Source: DAIDKA01 sp049792815 (GTDB taxonomy: Bacteria; Pseudomonadota; Gammaproteobacteria; Steroidobacterales; Steroidobacteraceae). From it: a stretch of DNA of 64,000 nucleotides. Below the pieces are notes generated by a model that saw nothing but the letters and a program-made list of their open reading frames with translations, was not told the origin of the DNA and searched no databases. How positions within the stretch are numbered: position 1 is the stretch's first letter; each line of letters begins with the position of its first letter. The position numbers and the translations under genes were made by a program. This document shows positions 17,200 through 26,100 of this stretch, one piece after another. The stretch lies in the NCBI GenBank assembly GCA_049792815.1, contig JBARBG010000136.1, positions 12,825 to 76,824 of the forward strand. The letters run 5' to 3'.

Positions 17200-18369
17200 A
17201 TGAACGCAGCGAGGCAGATTCTGGCGGTCACAGGGATCGGGCTTCGCACCATCCCGCAGCGTCTGGGCCCCTCGCTGGTGGTGGTGGTCGGCATGGCCTG
17301 CGTCGTTGCCGTGACCGTGTCGATCCTGTCGCTGTCGACGGGGTTCATGCGCACCATGCGCAGCACCGGGCGGCCCGACCGCGCCTTGGTGCTCAGCCGC
17401 AATGCGCAATACGAAGGCGCCAGTACCATCACGCGCGACAATGTGCCCGTCATTGCCGACGCCCCCGGTATCCGCAAGGCAGCCGATGGCAAGGCGATCG
17501 TTTCGGCAGACTCCCTCGCCTCTGTCGCCGTCACCAAGAAGTCCAATGGACTGGACGTCTTCGTCGATATTCGCGGCATCGGTCCCGCCGGCTTCGCGCT
17601 GCGGCCCGAGATCAAGCTGATCAATGGCCGCTTGTTCCGGCCCGCGACGCACGAGCTGATCGCCGGCAAGTCGGCCCAGACCGCCTTCGAGGGCTTGGAG
17701 CTTGGCAGCAAAGTGCAGATGCCCGATGGTGAGTGGACGGTGACGGGCACTTTTGAAAGTGGTGGCAGTGCGTTCGAGTCCGGGCTGCTGGCCGATGCCG
17801 AGACCATACTGTCGGGGCTGCGGGCCAATGCCTTCAAGAGCATGACGGCGCTGCTCACCGATCCAGGGGCCTTCAATCAGTTCAAGACCGCACTCACCAC
17901 CAATCCGACGCTCGCGGTGGACGTGCTGCGCGAGACCGACTACCTCGCCGTTCAGTCACGGGATCTGAATCGCTTTCTGACCGTGGTCGCCTACCTGGTC
18001 GGAGGGGTCATGGGCTTGGGGGCACTGTTCGGTGCGCTCAATACGCTGTACTCGGCGGTCAGCACCCGCTCCACGGAGATCGCGACGCTGCGGGTATTTG
18101 GTTTTGGCGCCGGCGCGATCCTCATCTCGGTAATGGCCGAGGCGCTGCTGCTGTCGCTCTTGGGTGCGGCCATTGGCGCGTCCTTGGCCTGGCTCGCCTT
18201 CAACGGGAATCTGCACGCGGCCGGGAGCCTGGTGTTCAAGCTTACCGTCACGCCGGCACTGGCGGCGCAGGGCATTGCCTTTGCCTGCGCGGTGGGGCTG
18301 CTGGGCGGGCTGTTCCCGGCGCTGCGGGCCGCACGGGTGCCGGTCGCCGTTGCGCTGCGCGACACCTGA
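17200..18369 (+). CDS. FtsX/MacB-type ABC permease, second of a pair
   Basis: This 389-residue protein has the same topology as its upstream neighbour: a TM helix (GPSLVVVVGMACVVAVTVSIL), a periplasmic domain, then a C-terminal helix bundle with STRSTEIATLRVFGFGAGAI, the FtsX cytoplasmic signature. The two permeases probably form a heterodimer in a DevC/MacB-like export machine for lipids, lipoproteins or peptides; the ATPase must be encoded elsewhere. It converges on the acyl-AMP ligase gene, with a gap of only 12 bases. Confidence 0.87.
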   Translation: MNAARQILAVTGIGLRTIPQRLGPSLVVVVGMACVVAVTVSILSLSTGFMRTMRSTGRPDRALVLSRNAQYEGASTITRDNVPVIADAPGIRKAADGKAIVSADSLASVAVTKKSNGLDVFVDIRGIGPAGFALRPEIKLINGRLFRPATHELIAGKSAQTAFEGLELGSKVQMPDGEWTVTGTFESGGSAFESGLLADAETILSGLRANAFKSMTALLTDPGAFNQFKTALTTNPTLAVDVLRETDYLAVQSRDLNRFLTVVAYLVGGVMGLGALFGALNTLYSAVSTRSTEIATLRVFGFGAGAILISVMAEALLLSLLGAAIGASLAWLAFNGNLHAAGSLVFKLTVTPALAAQGIAFACAVGLLGGLFPALRAARVPVAVALRDT

Positions 18370-18381
18370 CGTACGTGCGAT

Positions 18382-20349
18382 TCAGGTTGCCTGCGCCGCG
18401 AGCTTGCCTTCCAGATGCGCGGCGAGTTCCGCGATGGTCGGAAAATCGAACAGCTCCGTGAGATCGATCTGCCCGGGGAACTCCTGGTCAATCTGTTCGT
18501 GTATCTCAATCAGCTTCAGGGAGCTGGCGCCGACCTCGAACAGATTGTCGTGCACGTCGAGCTTCTTGCCCTCCAGCGCGGCGTCACAGATGGTGCGGAT
18601 CTTCTCTTCGATGTCGGAGCGCGAGGCCGAGGCCGGGCCACGCAGCGCCGCGCGCAGTGCCGCAAGCTGCGCCAGTTCCGCGCTGAACTCACCCTCGATA
18701 TAGGCTTCCTCCAGCAGATGGCGCTGGATCTTGCCGCTGGTGGTCTTGGGAATGCGCTTCACCGGCACCACCTCACCCACTTCCAGGCCAGCGTGCTCAT
18801 TGATGAGCTTCCCGACCTCGTTGGCGAGGGGGAGAAACTCCTTCATGTCGCCGCGATGCAGGACGAATACGATGATGTGGTCGGTCTGGGCCCCCGCGGG
18901 GCGCACGCCCGCCACGGCAACCTTCCCCAGATCCAGGCCTGCGGCGGCCTGCGCGATATTCTCAAGGTCGTGCGGGTAGTAGTTCTGCCCGTTGACGAAC
19001 AGGATTTCCTTGGCACGGCCGGTGATGAAGAGCTCGCCCTGGCGAATCACGCCCAGATCGCCGGTGCGCAGCCAGCCATCGGCGCTGAAGCTCGCCGCAT
19101 TCACGGTAGGGTCGGCAAAATAGCCCTGGGTGACATTGTCGCCGCTGATGAGGATATGACCCACGGTGCCCTCGGGCAGCTCCTCGTCCTGATCGGCGCA
19201 GATGCGCACCTTGCAGTACGGAATGGCACTCCCGACGGACACCAGATTCAAGGCATCACGGGAACCCGCCTGCGCCTCCTGCGCCGGCTCGCCCACGCTC
19301 AAGTGGTGGCGGTCGAGCCGGGCCGTGCGCAGCGCCGCCCCGGGGGCGGGAAAGGTCGCTGCCAGGCATGCTTCGGCAAGCCCGTACACCGGGAACATGG
19401 TCTCGCGCTTCAGGCGGGCGGGTTGCAGGCGGGTCAGGAACTCCTCGCACAGTTCCACGGAAATGGGCTCTGCGCCGTTGAACAGCAGGCGCACGGGGGA
19501 CAGGTCGAGGCCATCGACCGGCCGGTCACCCAGCACCTTGAGGTAGTGGCGGTAACCGAAGTTCGGCGAGCACATCAGGGTGGCGCGCTTCTGGCTGGCG
19601 AAGGTCAGCCACAGCAGGGGGCGGCGCACGAATAGATCCGTCGGCATCAGGTGCTGGTGAATACGGTTGACCAGCATGAAGATGTGAAAACCGATCAGAC
19701 CCATGTCATGGGTCAGCGGCATCCACGACAGGCTCACGTCCTGGTCGGTCAGGTGCGCAGCCTCACTGACGCCCTGGCAATTGGCGAGGATATTGCGGTG
19801 GGTCAGCACCACGCCCTTGGGCTCGCTGGTCGAGCCGGAGGAGAACTGGATGAAAGCCACATCGTCGGTGACTGCGCCGTACGGCTTGCCGGGCCGGGAG
19901 ATGTCATCCAGCTGATCCACGAGGAAGGCCCGGGACTTGAGCTTCTCGAAAGTGGCCGCTTCGCCGACCTGCGTGGCGAAGCTGCCGATGCGCTCCAGCG
20001 AGCGCTGGTCGGTGTACAGGAAGGGATGGCCCAGCTTCCTGGCAATGCGCAGCAGTTTGTGGCGGTGTTCATCGCTGATGCCGAGGGCCACGGGCACGGG
20101 GATGATGCCGCCCAGGATGGCGCCCCAGAAGGCGTCGATGAAGGGTTCGTTGTCACCCAGGAAGAGGATGACGTGATCCCCGCGACTGGCACCGAGTTTC
20201 TGCAGGTGGTACAGGATCCCCAGGGCGCGCGCGTGCAGCTCGGCAAAGGTGACGCTGCGCTCGATCTGCTCACCTTCCAGGTAGGTGATGCTGCGGGCGA
20301 CCTTGCGATTGGCTTCGATGAGTTCAGTGAGTGTGGCGAAAGTGGACAT
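18382..20349 (-). CDS. Fatty acyl-AMP ligase fused to acyl carrier domain
   Basis: This 655-residue ANL-superfamily enzyme has the adenylate motif IQFSSGSTSEPKG (167-179), the FAAL-like WMPLTHDMGLIG (209-220), a YGLAEACLA block, GWLRTGDLG and the catalytic core PKTTSGKIQRH. A carrier domain occupies about residues 575-650, with the probable phosphopantetheine Ser610 in EVGASSLKLIE. It should adenylate a fatty acid and load it on its own carrier arm rather than make acyl-CoA; this is inferred from FAAL-type motifs and the fused carrier. The start overlaps the stop of the upstream P450 gene by one base. Confidence 0.88.
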   Translation of the reverse strand: MSTFATLTELIEANRKVARSITYLEGEQIERSVTFAELHARALGILYHLQKLGASRGDHVILFLGDNEPFIDAFWGAILGGIIPVPVALGISDEHRHKLLRIARKLGHPFLYTDQRSLERIGSFATQVGEAATFEKLKSRAFLVDQLDDISRPGKPYGAVTDDVAFIQFSSGSTSEPKGVVLTHRNILANCQGVSEAAHLTDQDVSLSWMPLTHDMGLIGFHIFMLVNRIHQHLMPTDLFVRRPLLWLTFASQKRATLMCSPNFGYRHYLKVLGDRPVDGLDLSPVRLLFNGAEPISVELCEEFLTRLQPARLKRETMFPVYGLAEACLAATFPAPGAALRTARLDRHHLSVGEPAQEAQAGSRDALNLVSVGSAIPYCKVRICADQDEELPEGTVGHILISGDNVTQGYFADPTVNAASFSADGWLRTGDLGVIRQGELFITGRAKEILFVNGQNYYPHDLENIAQAAAGLDLGKVAVAGVRPAGAQTDHIIVFVLHRGDMKEFLPLANEVGKLINEHAGLEVGEVVPVKRIPKTTSGKIQRHLLEEAYIEGEFSAELAQLAALRAALRGPASASRSDIEEKIRTICDAALEGKKLDVHDNLFEVGASSLKLIEIHEQIDQEFPGQIDLTELFDFPTIAELAAHLEGKLAAQAT

Positions 20350-21671
20350 CAGCGGCGTTCGAGCCTCATGAACAGTGGTTTACGGGTCCGCAGGTTGATC
20401 TGCGCTTCCAGCTCGATGGGCTCGTCCGAGGCGAGCTTCAGCCGGTAGTGACGGGCGACCTTGTACAGGTGCATGAGCATCTCGTAAAGGGCCAGGGATT
20501 CCCCGATGCAGTGGCGGGGGCCGGCGGCGAAGGGGATATAGGCGAAGCGGGGCCGTTCGGCCTCGTGCTCGGCGTCAAAGCGCTCGGGACGGAAGGCTTC
20601 AGGGTCCTTCCAGTACTGGGGGTGACGGTGCAGCAGGTAGGGACTGAGCAGGACGTCGGTTCCAGCCGGAATGACAAAGCCCGACAGCTCATCGGCTTCG
20701 ACGCTGCGCCGGGATAGCAGCCACCCCGGGGGATACAGGCGCAGGGCCTCATTGATGACATTCTGGGTGTATTGCAGCTCTTCCATCTGCCCGAGGCCCG
20801 GGGCGTTCAGTTCCGGGGTGGCCTCGATCTCGGCGTGCATGCGGGCGTCGGCCTCAGGGTGCCGGGCCAGGAGGTACCACACCCAGTTCAGGCCGCTGGC
20901 GGTGGTCTCATGACCCGCCACCACCAGTGTCATCACCTCATCGATGAGCGCCCGTTCGCTCATGGGGTCGCCCGTCTCCTTGTCGCGGGCGTTCATGAGC
21001 ATGCTCAGATAGTCGAAATGCTCGGCAGGTTCCGCGCGGCGTTTGGCCATGAGCCCTGAGACCAGCTTGGCCAGCGAACGGAAGCGGTAGGCGAACTTGA
21101 GGTCGCGGGCGGGTTCCTTGGTGACGACCTCGAAGGGATTGCCGCCGGGCTGCTGGCTCAAGGTGGCCAGATCCTTGCCGAAAATGGAGCCCAGGACGAT
21201 CTCGAGGGTGAGCTCGCTCATGTCATCGGTGAGGTTGACCTGCTCACCACGGGCGGCCTGGGTCGCCCACTTGTCGATGAAGCGGTTGTTGGCCGCATCA
21301 ATGAGCGTGTTGAAGCCGGTGACCACGCGCCGGTGGAAGTGGGGCTGCATCATGTAGCGCTGGCGCCGCCAGAAATCCCCTTCGCTGGTCATGAGGCCGT
21401 TGCCCAGCAGTATCTTCACCCGATCAAGGCCCGTGCCCTTGGTGTAGTTGCGGTGATTGCCCACCAGTACCCGTTTCACGTCATCGGGATGATTGATGAC
21501 CCAGGTGTGGCGCTTGCGACCGGGCGCATACACCCGGTAGATATCCCCGTAACGGGCGAACAGCTCCGTCATCCGCTCAAGCGAATCCTCGGTGGCACCC
21601 ACATCGAACTGCACGTCGGCTTCGGGTGGCTGCGCACGCGGCGCTCTGGCAGGTGGCTCGGCAGAGGTCAT
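20349..21671 (-). CDS. Cytochrome P450
   Basis: This 440-residue soluble P450 has the oxygen-activation helix AGHETTASGLNW (252-263), the ExxR pair Glu308/Arg311 in NEALRLYPP, the FRPERF meander and the haem-ligand loop FAAGPRHCIG with Cys388. The class resembles fatty-acid or alkane hydroxylases such as CYP4/CYP102-like enzymes, but the substrate is not provable here. It is translationally coupled to the FAAL-ACP gene, so a carrier-bound fatty acid is a plausible substrate. No ferredoxin or reductase gene is nearby. Its start codon lies 13 bases from the divergent acyltransferase start. Confidence 0.93.
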   Translation of the reverse strand: MTSAEPPARAPRAQPPEADVQFDVGATEDSLERMTELFARYGDIYRVYAPGRKRHTWVINHPDDVKRVLVGNHRNYTKGTGLDRVKILLGNGLMTSEGDFWRRQRYMMQPHFHRRVVTGFNTLIDAANNRFIDKWATQAARGEQVNLTDDMSELTLEIVLGSIFGKDLATLSQQPGGNPFEVVTKEPARDLKFAYRFRSLAKLVSGLMAKRRAEPAEHFDYLSMLMNARDKETGDPMSERALIDEVMTLVVAGHETTASGLNWVWYLLARHPEADARMHAEIEATPELNAPGLGQMEELQYTQNVINEALRLYPPGWLLSRRSVEADELSGFVIPAGTDVLLSPYLLHRHPQYWKDPEAFRPERFDAEHEAERPRFAYIPFAAGPRHCIGESLALYEMLMHLYKVARHYRLKLASDEPIELEAQINLRTRKPLFMRLERR

Positions 21672-21690
21672 GTATTATTGTCTCATGACC
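21666..21690. promoter_or_regulatory. Inverted repeat spanning two divergent start codons
   Basis: GGTCATG (21666-21672) and CATGACC (21684-21690) form a perfect 7-base inverted repeat around an AT-rich 11-base centre. Each arm contains one of the two divergent ATG codons. On the plus strand TATTAT (21673-21678) lies at the distance expected of a -10 box for a transcript starting at the ATG of 21685. Both an operator and leaderless transcription are inference. Confidence 0.4.
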
Positions 21691-22452
21691 GATACCGGCC
21701 CGGGCGGTGAGCTCCGCAACACCGTTTACAAGACCGTAACGCGCTCGGGCCGGCGCATGACCCGGGCGCGTCGCGCGCTGTACGCGGTTATCGTGCCGCT
21801 GGGCATGACCATCATCCGGCTATGGTGGCTGAGCTGCCGCGTCAAGCGCATCGTGGGCGAGGAAAACCTCGCCGCGGCGCTGGCCAAGGCGCCCTCGCTG
21901 GTGCCTTGCTACTGGCACCAGCACCAGCTGTTCTGCGCACGCTACCTGCTGCAGCAGCGCGCGCGCGGCCTGATGCCAGGCTGGCTGATCAGTCCCTCGG
22001 TGGACGGGGAGCTCGGGGCCATGATGGTCACCCGGATCGGCGCCAGGGCCATACGGGGATCCTCCTCGCACACCGGTGCCAAGGCGCTGCGCGACTACTA
22101 CGTGGCCCTGGTCAAGGAGAATGTCTCTCCGATCGTGACCCCGGACGGGCCCAAGGGGCCGCGCTTCAAGTTCAAGCCGGGGGCCATACTCCTCGCGCAG
22201 TTGTCAGGCCGCCCCATGCTGCCCATGGCCTACGCGGCCTCGCGGGCATGGCTGATCAAATGGGACAAGTTCGTCATCCCCATGCCGTTTTCACGGATCA
22301 GTATCGCGGTGGGGGCGCCGCGTTATGTTGCACGGGTACTGGATGCCGCCGCCATGGAGAACCTGCAACGGGAAATGGAGCAGGAGCTTTTCAGGCTCTA
22401 CCAGGTCGCAGTATTGGCAAATTCTTCAAGCACAGACAGTACCTTAGCTTGA
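21685..22452 (+). CDS. DUF374-type lysophospholipid acyltransferase
   Basis: This 255-residue member of the LPLAT superfamily is related to DUF374. A hydrophobic anchor (LYAVIVPLGMTIIRLWWLSC) is followed by VPCYWHQHQLF, with the family His, then SPSVDGELGAMMV, GSSSHTGAKALRDY and TPDGPKGPRFKFKPGAI, all hallmarks of this group. It probably moves an acyl group to a lipid acceptor at the inner membrane. ATG 21685 fits the -10-like box; ATG 21670 is an alternative with AGAGG close by. It diverges from the P450/FAAL operon and is followed after 72 bases by the GGDEF-EAL gene. Confidence 0.85.
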   Translation: MTDTGPGGELRNTVYKTVTRSGRRMTRARRALYAVIVPLGMTIIRLWWLSCRVKRIVGEENLAAALAKAPSLVPCYWHQHQLFCARYLLQQRARGLMPGWLISPSVDGELGAMMVTRIGARAIRGSSSHTGAKALRDYYVALVKENVSPIVTPDGPKGPRFKFKPGAILLAQLSGRPMLPMAYAASRAWLIKWDKFVIPMPFSRISIAVGAPRYVARVLDAAAMENLQREMEQELFRLYQVAVLANSSSTDSTLA

Positions 22453-22524
22453 ATTCCTGATTCGGTATGCCATTATCGGTAAAACTCCTAATCGTACGTA
22501 AACAGAACCGCCAAACAGGTCGCA

Positions 22525-25200
22525 ATGCCGAGCGTACCGACAGACTCCAGCGTGGAGTTCACCGCCTCCGATGTCCTGTCCACCGACGTGTGGAGTGGCA
22601 AGTCGCCCCCAGCCGTTGTCGGCATCGACGTGGCCTGTACCAAGATTGCGGTCGACCTGCAGAACCTGCGCAAGGGCTCCGCCGACGCCACCATCCTGCG
22701 CAATCTGCAGAACCTGGCCGATGTGACCATCAGTGACTGCGCTTTTCTCGCCTTCATTGGCGAGGACGCCAAGTTCGGACAGGTTCAGGTCGCCCGCCGG
22801 GGACTCGCCCACTGCCAGCCCGAGGCCCTGACCGGGGACGCCCTGGCCGACTACCCCTGGCTCAATACCCGTCTGGATCACCTGCGCCTGAGCGAATTGC
22901 GCGACACGGTGATGCCAAAGCCCACCCAGGCCATTGAGGGCCGCCGCTTTGCGGCGCTGCAGATGGGTTCGCTGCTGATGGTGGTGTTCCATATCCAAAA
23001 GCAGCCCGCCGGCATCCTGGCGCTCGCCCGTGCCCTGCCACAGGGCGCCTGGGATGTGAACCTGCAGCTGCTGCTGAAACTCGTGGGCACCAGCGTCGCC
23101 ACGGGGCTTGACCGGCTGCGCATGCAGCAGCGGCTGGCGAAGGTCGAGGAACGTCTGCATCTGACTCAGGCCGCCGCCAACGACGGGGTCTGGGACTTTG
23201 ATCTGGAGAACAACGAGGTCTACTTCTCGCCACGCTGGAAGGCCATGCTGGGCTATGCCGACGAGGACATGAAGGAGTCGCCCGACTGGCGCAACCTCGT
23301 GCACCCGGATGACATGACGCGGGTGCAGAACGCCCTTCGCGACCATGTCGCGGGCAAACTGCCGATTTTCGAAAGCGTGCACCGCATGCGCCATCGCAGC
23401 GGCGAATGGCGCTGGGTGATCAGCCGGGCGCAGGCCCGCGTCGATGCCCATGGGCGGCTGCTGCGGCTGGTCGGGGTGGAACTGGACATCACCGAGCGCA
23501 AACTGTACGAGGAGGCGCTGTTTCGCGAGAAGGAGAGCGCCCAGATCACCCTGCAGTCCATCGGTGATGGCGTGGTCACTACCAATGCCGACTCCAGCAT
23601 CGACTACATCAATCCGGTGGCCGAGGAGCTGACCGGCTGGCGGCTTGAGGATGCCATGGGCCGTCCGGTGGAGGAGGTGTTCCGCGCCTTCCACGAGGAG
23701 ACCTGCGAGCCTTTGGAAAACCCGCTCACCGTCGCCATCCGCCGCGTGCGCCCCATCAAGTCGGTGCGGCCGGTGCTGCTGATACGCCGCGACGGCAACG
23801 AACTGTACGTGGAGAGCACGGCGGCCCCCATACGCGACGGCGCGGGTCACGTGGCCGGCGGCGTGCTGGTGTTTCATGACGTGAGCGAGTCGCGGGAACT
23901 GAATCGCCGGCTGTCGTATCACGCCAGCCATGATCTGCTCACGGGCCTCGTCAACCGCCGCGAGTTCGAGGCGCGCATGGAGCGGGCGCTGAAGAGCGCC
24001 AAGGCGCGCGAAGCCTCCTACGCCCTGTGCTACCTGGACATTGATCAGTTCAAGATCGTCAACGACAGCTGCGGCCACAGCGCCGGCGATGCGCTGCTGG
24101 GGCAGGTCGGTGCGCTGCTCAAATCCAAGGTCCGCTGGCGCGACACGCTTTCGCGCCTGGGCGGCGACGAATTCGGAATCCTCCTGGAAAGCTGCTCGCT
24201 GGATGAGGCCATGCACACTGCCGAGCAGCTGCGCGAGGCCGTGCGCACCTTCCGCTTCACCTGGGAGGACCGGGTGTTTCGTCTGGGCGCCAGCGTCGGC
24301 GTGGTGCCCATCACCGCCGAGAATGAGGATGTGGCGTCGATTCTGTCGGCGGCCGACAGCGCCTGTCAGGCGGCCAAGGAAGCCGGACGCAACCGGGTCC
24401 ACAGTTTTGCCGAGAACGACATCGAACTCATGCGCCGCCGGCGCGAGATGCAATGGGCGGCGCGCATCAATGCGGCACTGGAAGAGGGCCGCTTCGAACT
24501 GTTCCGCATGGCCATACAGCCGCTGCAGCGCCCCGATCCGGGTCAGCACTATGAGCTGCTGCTGCGCATGCGCGATGAGGGCGGGCGCATCGTCTCGCCG
24601 GACAACTTCATCGCCGCGGCCGAGCGCTATGGCATTGCGCCGGCCATCGATCGCTGGGTGATCGAGAATGCGCTGCGCTGGCTGGTGTCCGAAGCCGATG
24701 AACGCGAGACCCTGAAGCTGTGCTCCATCAATCTGTCGGGCCAGAGCCTGGGCGATGACAAGTTCCTGCCGTTCGTGATCGACCAGTTCCACAGAAGCGG
24801 CCTGGATGCTTCAAAGATCTGTTTTGAGATCACCGAGACGGCGGCGGTGGCGAGCTTCTCGCAGGCCAATCGCTTCATACAGTCGCTGAAGGAACTGGGC
24901 TGCAAGTTCGCGCTGGATGATTTCGGCACCGGTCTGTCCTCGTTCGGCTACCTGAAGCATTTCCCGGTCGATTACCTGAAGATCGATGGCAGCTTCGTGC
25001 GTGAAATCCTGCGCGACCCCATCGATCGGGAGATGGTGCGCTCCATCAATGAAATCGGTCACCTGACCGGCAAGCAGACCATCGCCGAGTTCGCCGAGAA
25101 TGCCGAGATCATCCAGATGCTGACCAGCCTCGGTGTCGACTATGCGCAGGGTTACGGCGTTGCGCAGCCGCAGCGGGTATTGAAGGCCGTCGGAACTTAA
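22525..25200 (+). CDS. PAS-GGDEF-EAL cyclic-di-GMP enzyme
   Basis: This 891-residue signalling protein has no membrane segment. An N-terminal GAF-like region (about 40-200) is followed by a PAS with PAC (about 215-330, ending VGVELDITERK), a second PAS (about 335-460), an intact GGDEF motif at 546-550 and an EAL domain. EAL residues are retained: Glu677 in YELLLR, INLSG, FEITET, Asp798-Asp799 in LDDFGTG, LKIDGSF and TIAEF. Both synthesis and hydrolysis of c-di-GMP are possible. The motif is ELL rather than EAL, a tolerated change. It converges on nadC with a gap of four bases. Confidence 0.92.
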   Translation: MPSVPTDSSVEFTASDVLSTDVWSGKSPPAVVGIDVACTKIAVDLQNLRKGSADATILRNLQNLADVTISDCAFLAFIGEDAKFGQVQVARRGLAHCQPEALTGDALADYPWLNTRLDHLRLSELRDTVMPKPTQAIEGRRFAALQMGSLLMVVFHIQKQPAGILALARALPQGAWDVNLQLLLKLVGTSVATGLDRLRMQQRLAKVEERLHLTQAAANDGVWDFDLENNEVYFSPRWKAMLGYADEDMKESPDWRNLVHPDDMTRVQNALRDHVAGKLPIFESVHRMRHRSGEWRWVISRAQARVDAHGRLLRLVGVELDITERKLYEEALFREKESAQITLQSIGDGVVTTNADSSIDYINPVAEELTGWRLEDAMGRPVEEVFRAFHEETCEPLENPLTVAIRRVRPIKSVRPVLLIRRDGNELYVESTAAPIRDGAGHVAGGVLVFHDVSESRELNRRLSYHASHDLLTGLVNRREFEARMERALKSAKAREASYALCYLDIDQFKIVNDSCGHSAGDALLGQVGALLKSKVRWRDTLSRLGGDEFGILLESCSLDEAMHTAEQLREAVRTFRFTWEDRVFRLGASVGVVPITAENEDVASILSAADSACQAAKEAGRNRVHSFAENDIELMRRRREMQWAARINAALEEGRFELFRMAIQPLQRPDPGQHYELLLRMRDEGGRIVSPDNFIAAAERYGIAPAIDRWVIENALRWLVSEADERETLKLCSINLSGQSLGDDKFLPFVIDQFHRSGLDASKICFEITETAAVASFSQANRFIQSLKELGCKFALDDFGTGLSSFGYLKHFPVDYLKIDGSFVREILRDPIDREMVRSINEIGHLTGKQTIAEFAENAEIIQMLTSLGVDYAQGYGVAQPQRVLKAVGT

Positions 25201-25204
25201 GCCT

Positions 25205-26077
25205 TCAGGCGAGAAATTCCAGCCGCATCGACAGATCGATGGCGTGCACGTGCTTGGTGATGGCGCCCACCGAGATGAAGTCCACGCCAGTTGCCGCGAT
25301 GGCACGCACGGTTTCAAGGTTGGCACCGCCCGAGGCCTCGAGCCTGACCGGCGCGCCGACCTGACGATTACGGCTCACCGCCGTGCCCAGATCGGCGAGA
25401 TCGAAGTTGTCCAGCATCACGATGTCGGGACGCGCCACCAGGGCCTCTTCAAGCTGCTGCAGAGACTCCACCTCGGTTTCAACCTCCAGCCGCGGCGCCG
25501 ACCGACGGGCGTTCGCCACGGCCTGAGTGAGCGAACCGGCCGCGGCAATATGGTTCTCCTTGATGAGAACCATGTCGAAAAGCCCCATGCGATGATTGCG
25601 GGCGCCACCGCAACGTACAGCGTACTTCTGCGCCGTGCGCAATCCGGGAATGGTCTTGCGCGTATCCAGAATGGTGCACCCGGTGCCGGCCACTGCATCC
25701 ACGTAACGTCGCGCCTCGGTGGCGGTGGCCGACAGCAGCTGCAGGAAGTTCAGCGCCGTGCGCTCGCCGGCGAGGATCGGGCGGGCAGGGCCTTCAATCA
25801 TGAACAGCGTCGCACCGGCCTCGGCCCGTGCGCCCTCCGCAATCGTCCAGCGCAGGCTGATGTGCACGTCAAGCTGCCGGAAGGTCTCCTCGACCCAGGC
25901 CACGCCGCACAGGATCATGGGCTCGCGGGTGATGACGCGACCGCGCACCCGCTGCCGCGCCGGCACCAGGTTGGCCGTGACATCGCTACCCACGCCGTCC
26001 TCGCTCAGGGCCTGGGCCACCTGCTGGCCAAGATCCGCCGGTAGCGGGCCGGGAAGGCCTGCCGGAAGTGCATTCAT
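25205..26077 (-). CDS. nadC: Nicotinate-nucleotide pyrophosphorylase (carboxylating)
   Basis: This 290-residue type II phosphoribosyltransferase converts quinolinate and PRPP to nicotinate mononucleotide in NAD synthesis. Diagnostic blocks are GERTALNFLQLLSATAT, ILDTRKTIPGLR, VRCGGARNHRMGLFD, IKENH, VETEVES, IMLDNF, LEASGG and ISVGAITKHV, which include the substrate-binding Arg and Lys residues. I placed the start at 26077 (MNALPAGLPG), matching the family length; a longer frame to 26140 would overlap the divergent gabD gene. No other nad genes are in the window. Confidence 0.95.
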   Translation of the reverse strand: MNALPAGLPGPLPADLGQQVAQALSEDGVGSDVTANLVPARQRVRGRVITREPMILCGVAWVEETFRQLDVHISLRWTIAEGARAEAGATLFMIEGPARPILAGERTALNFLQLLSATATEARRYVDAVAGTGCTILDTRKTIPGLRTAQKYAVRCGGARNHRMGLFDMVLIKENHIAAAGSLTQAVANARRSAPRLEVETEVESLQQLEEALVARPDIVMLDNFDLADLGTAVSRNRQVGAPVRLEASGGANLETVRAIAATGVDFISVGAITKHVHAIDLSMRLEFLA

Positions 26078-26100
26078 GCCCGCGATGATATCCTTAACCC

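Noticed and set aside
16486..17652. Minus-strand 388-residue frame opposite the FtsX permeases
   Set aside because: It is a shadow frame rich in His, Gln and Arg, with no motif.
18415..19635. Plus-strand 406-residue frame opposite the acyl-AMP ligase
   Set aside because: It is antisense to a complete ANL-superfamily enzyme, with no motif and no ribosome site.
22444..24792. Minus-strand 782-residue open frame opposite the GGDEF-EAL gene
   Set aside because: It is a GC-rich shadow frame; the plus strand encodes clear PAS, GGDEF and EAL motifs over the same bases.
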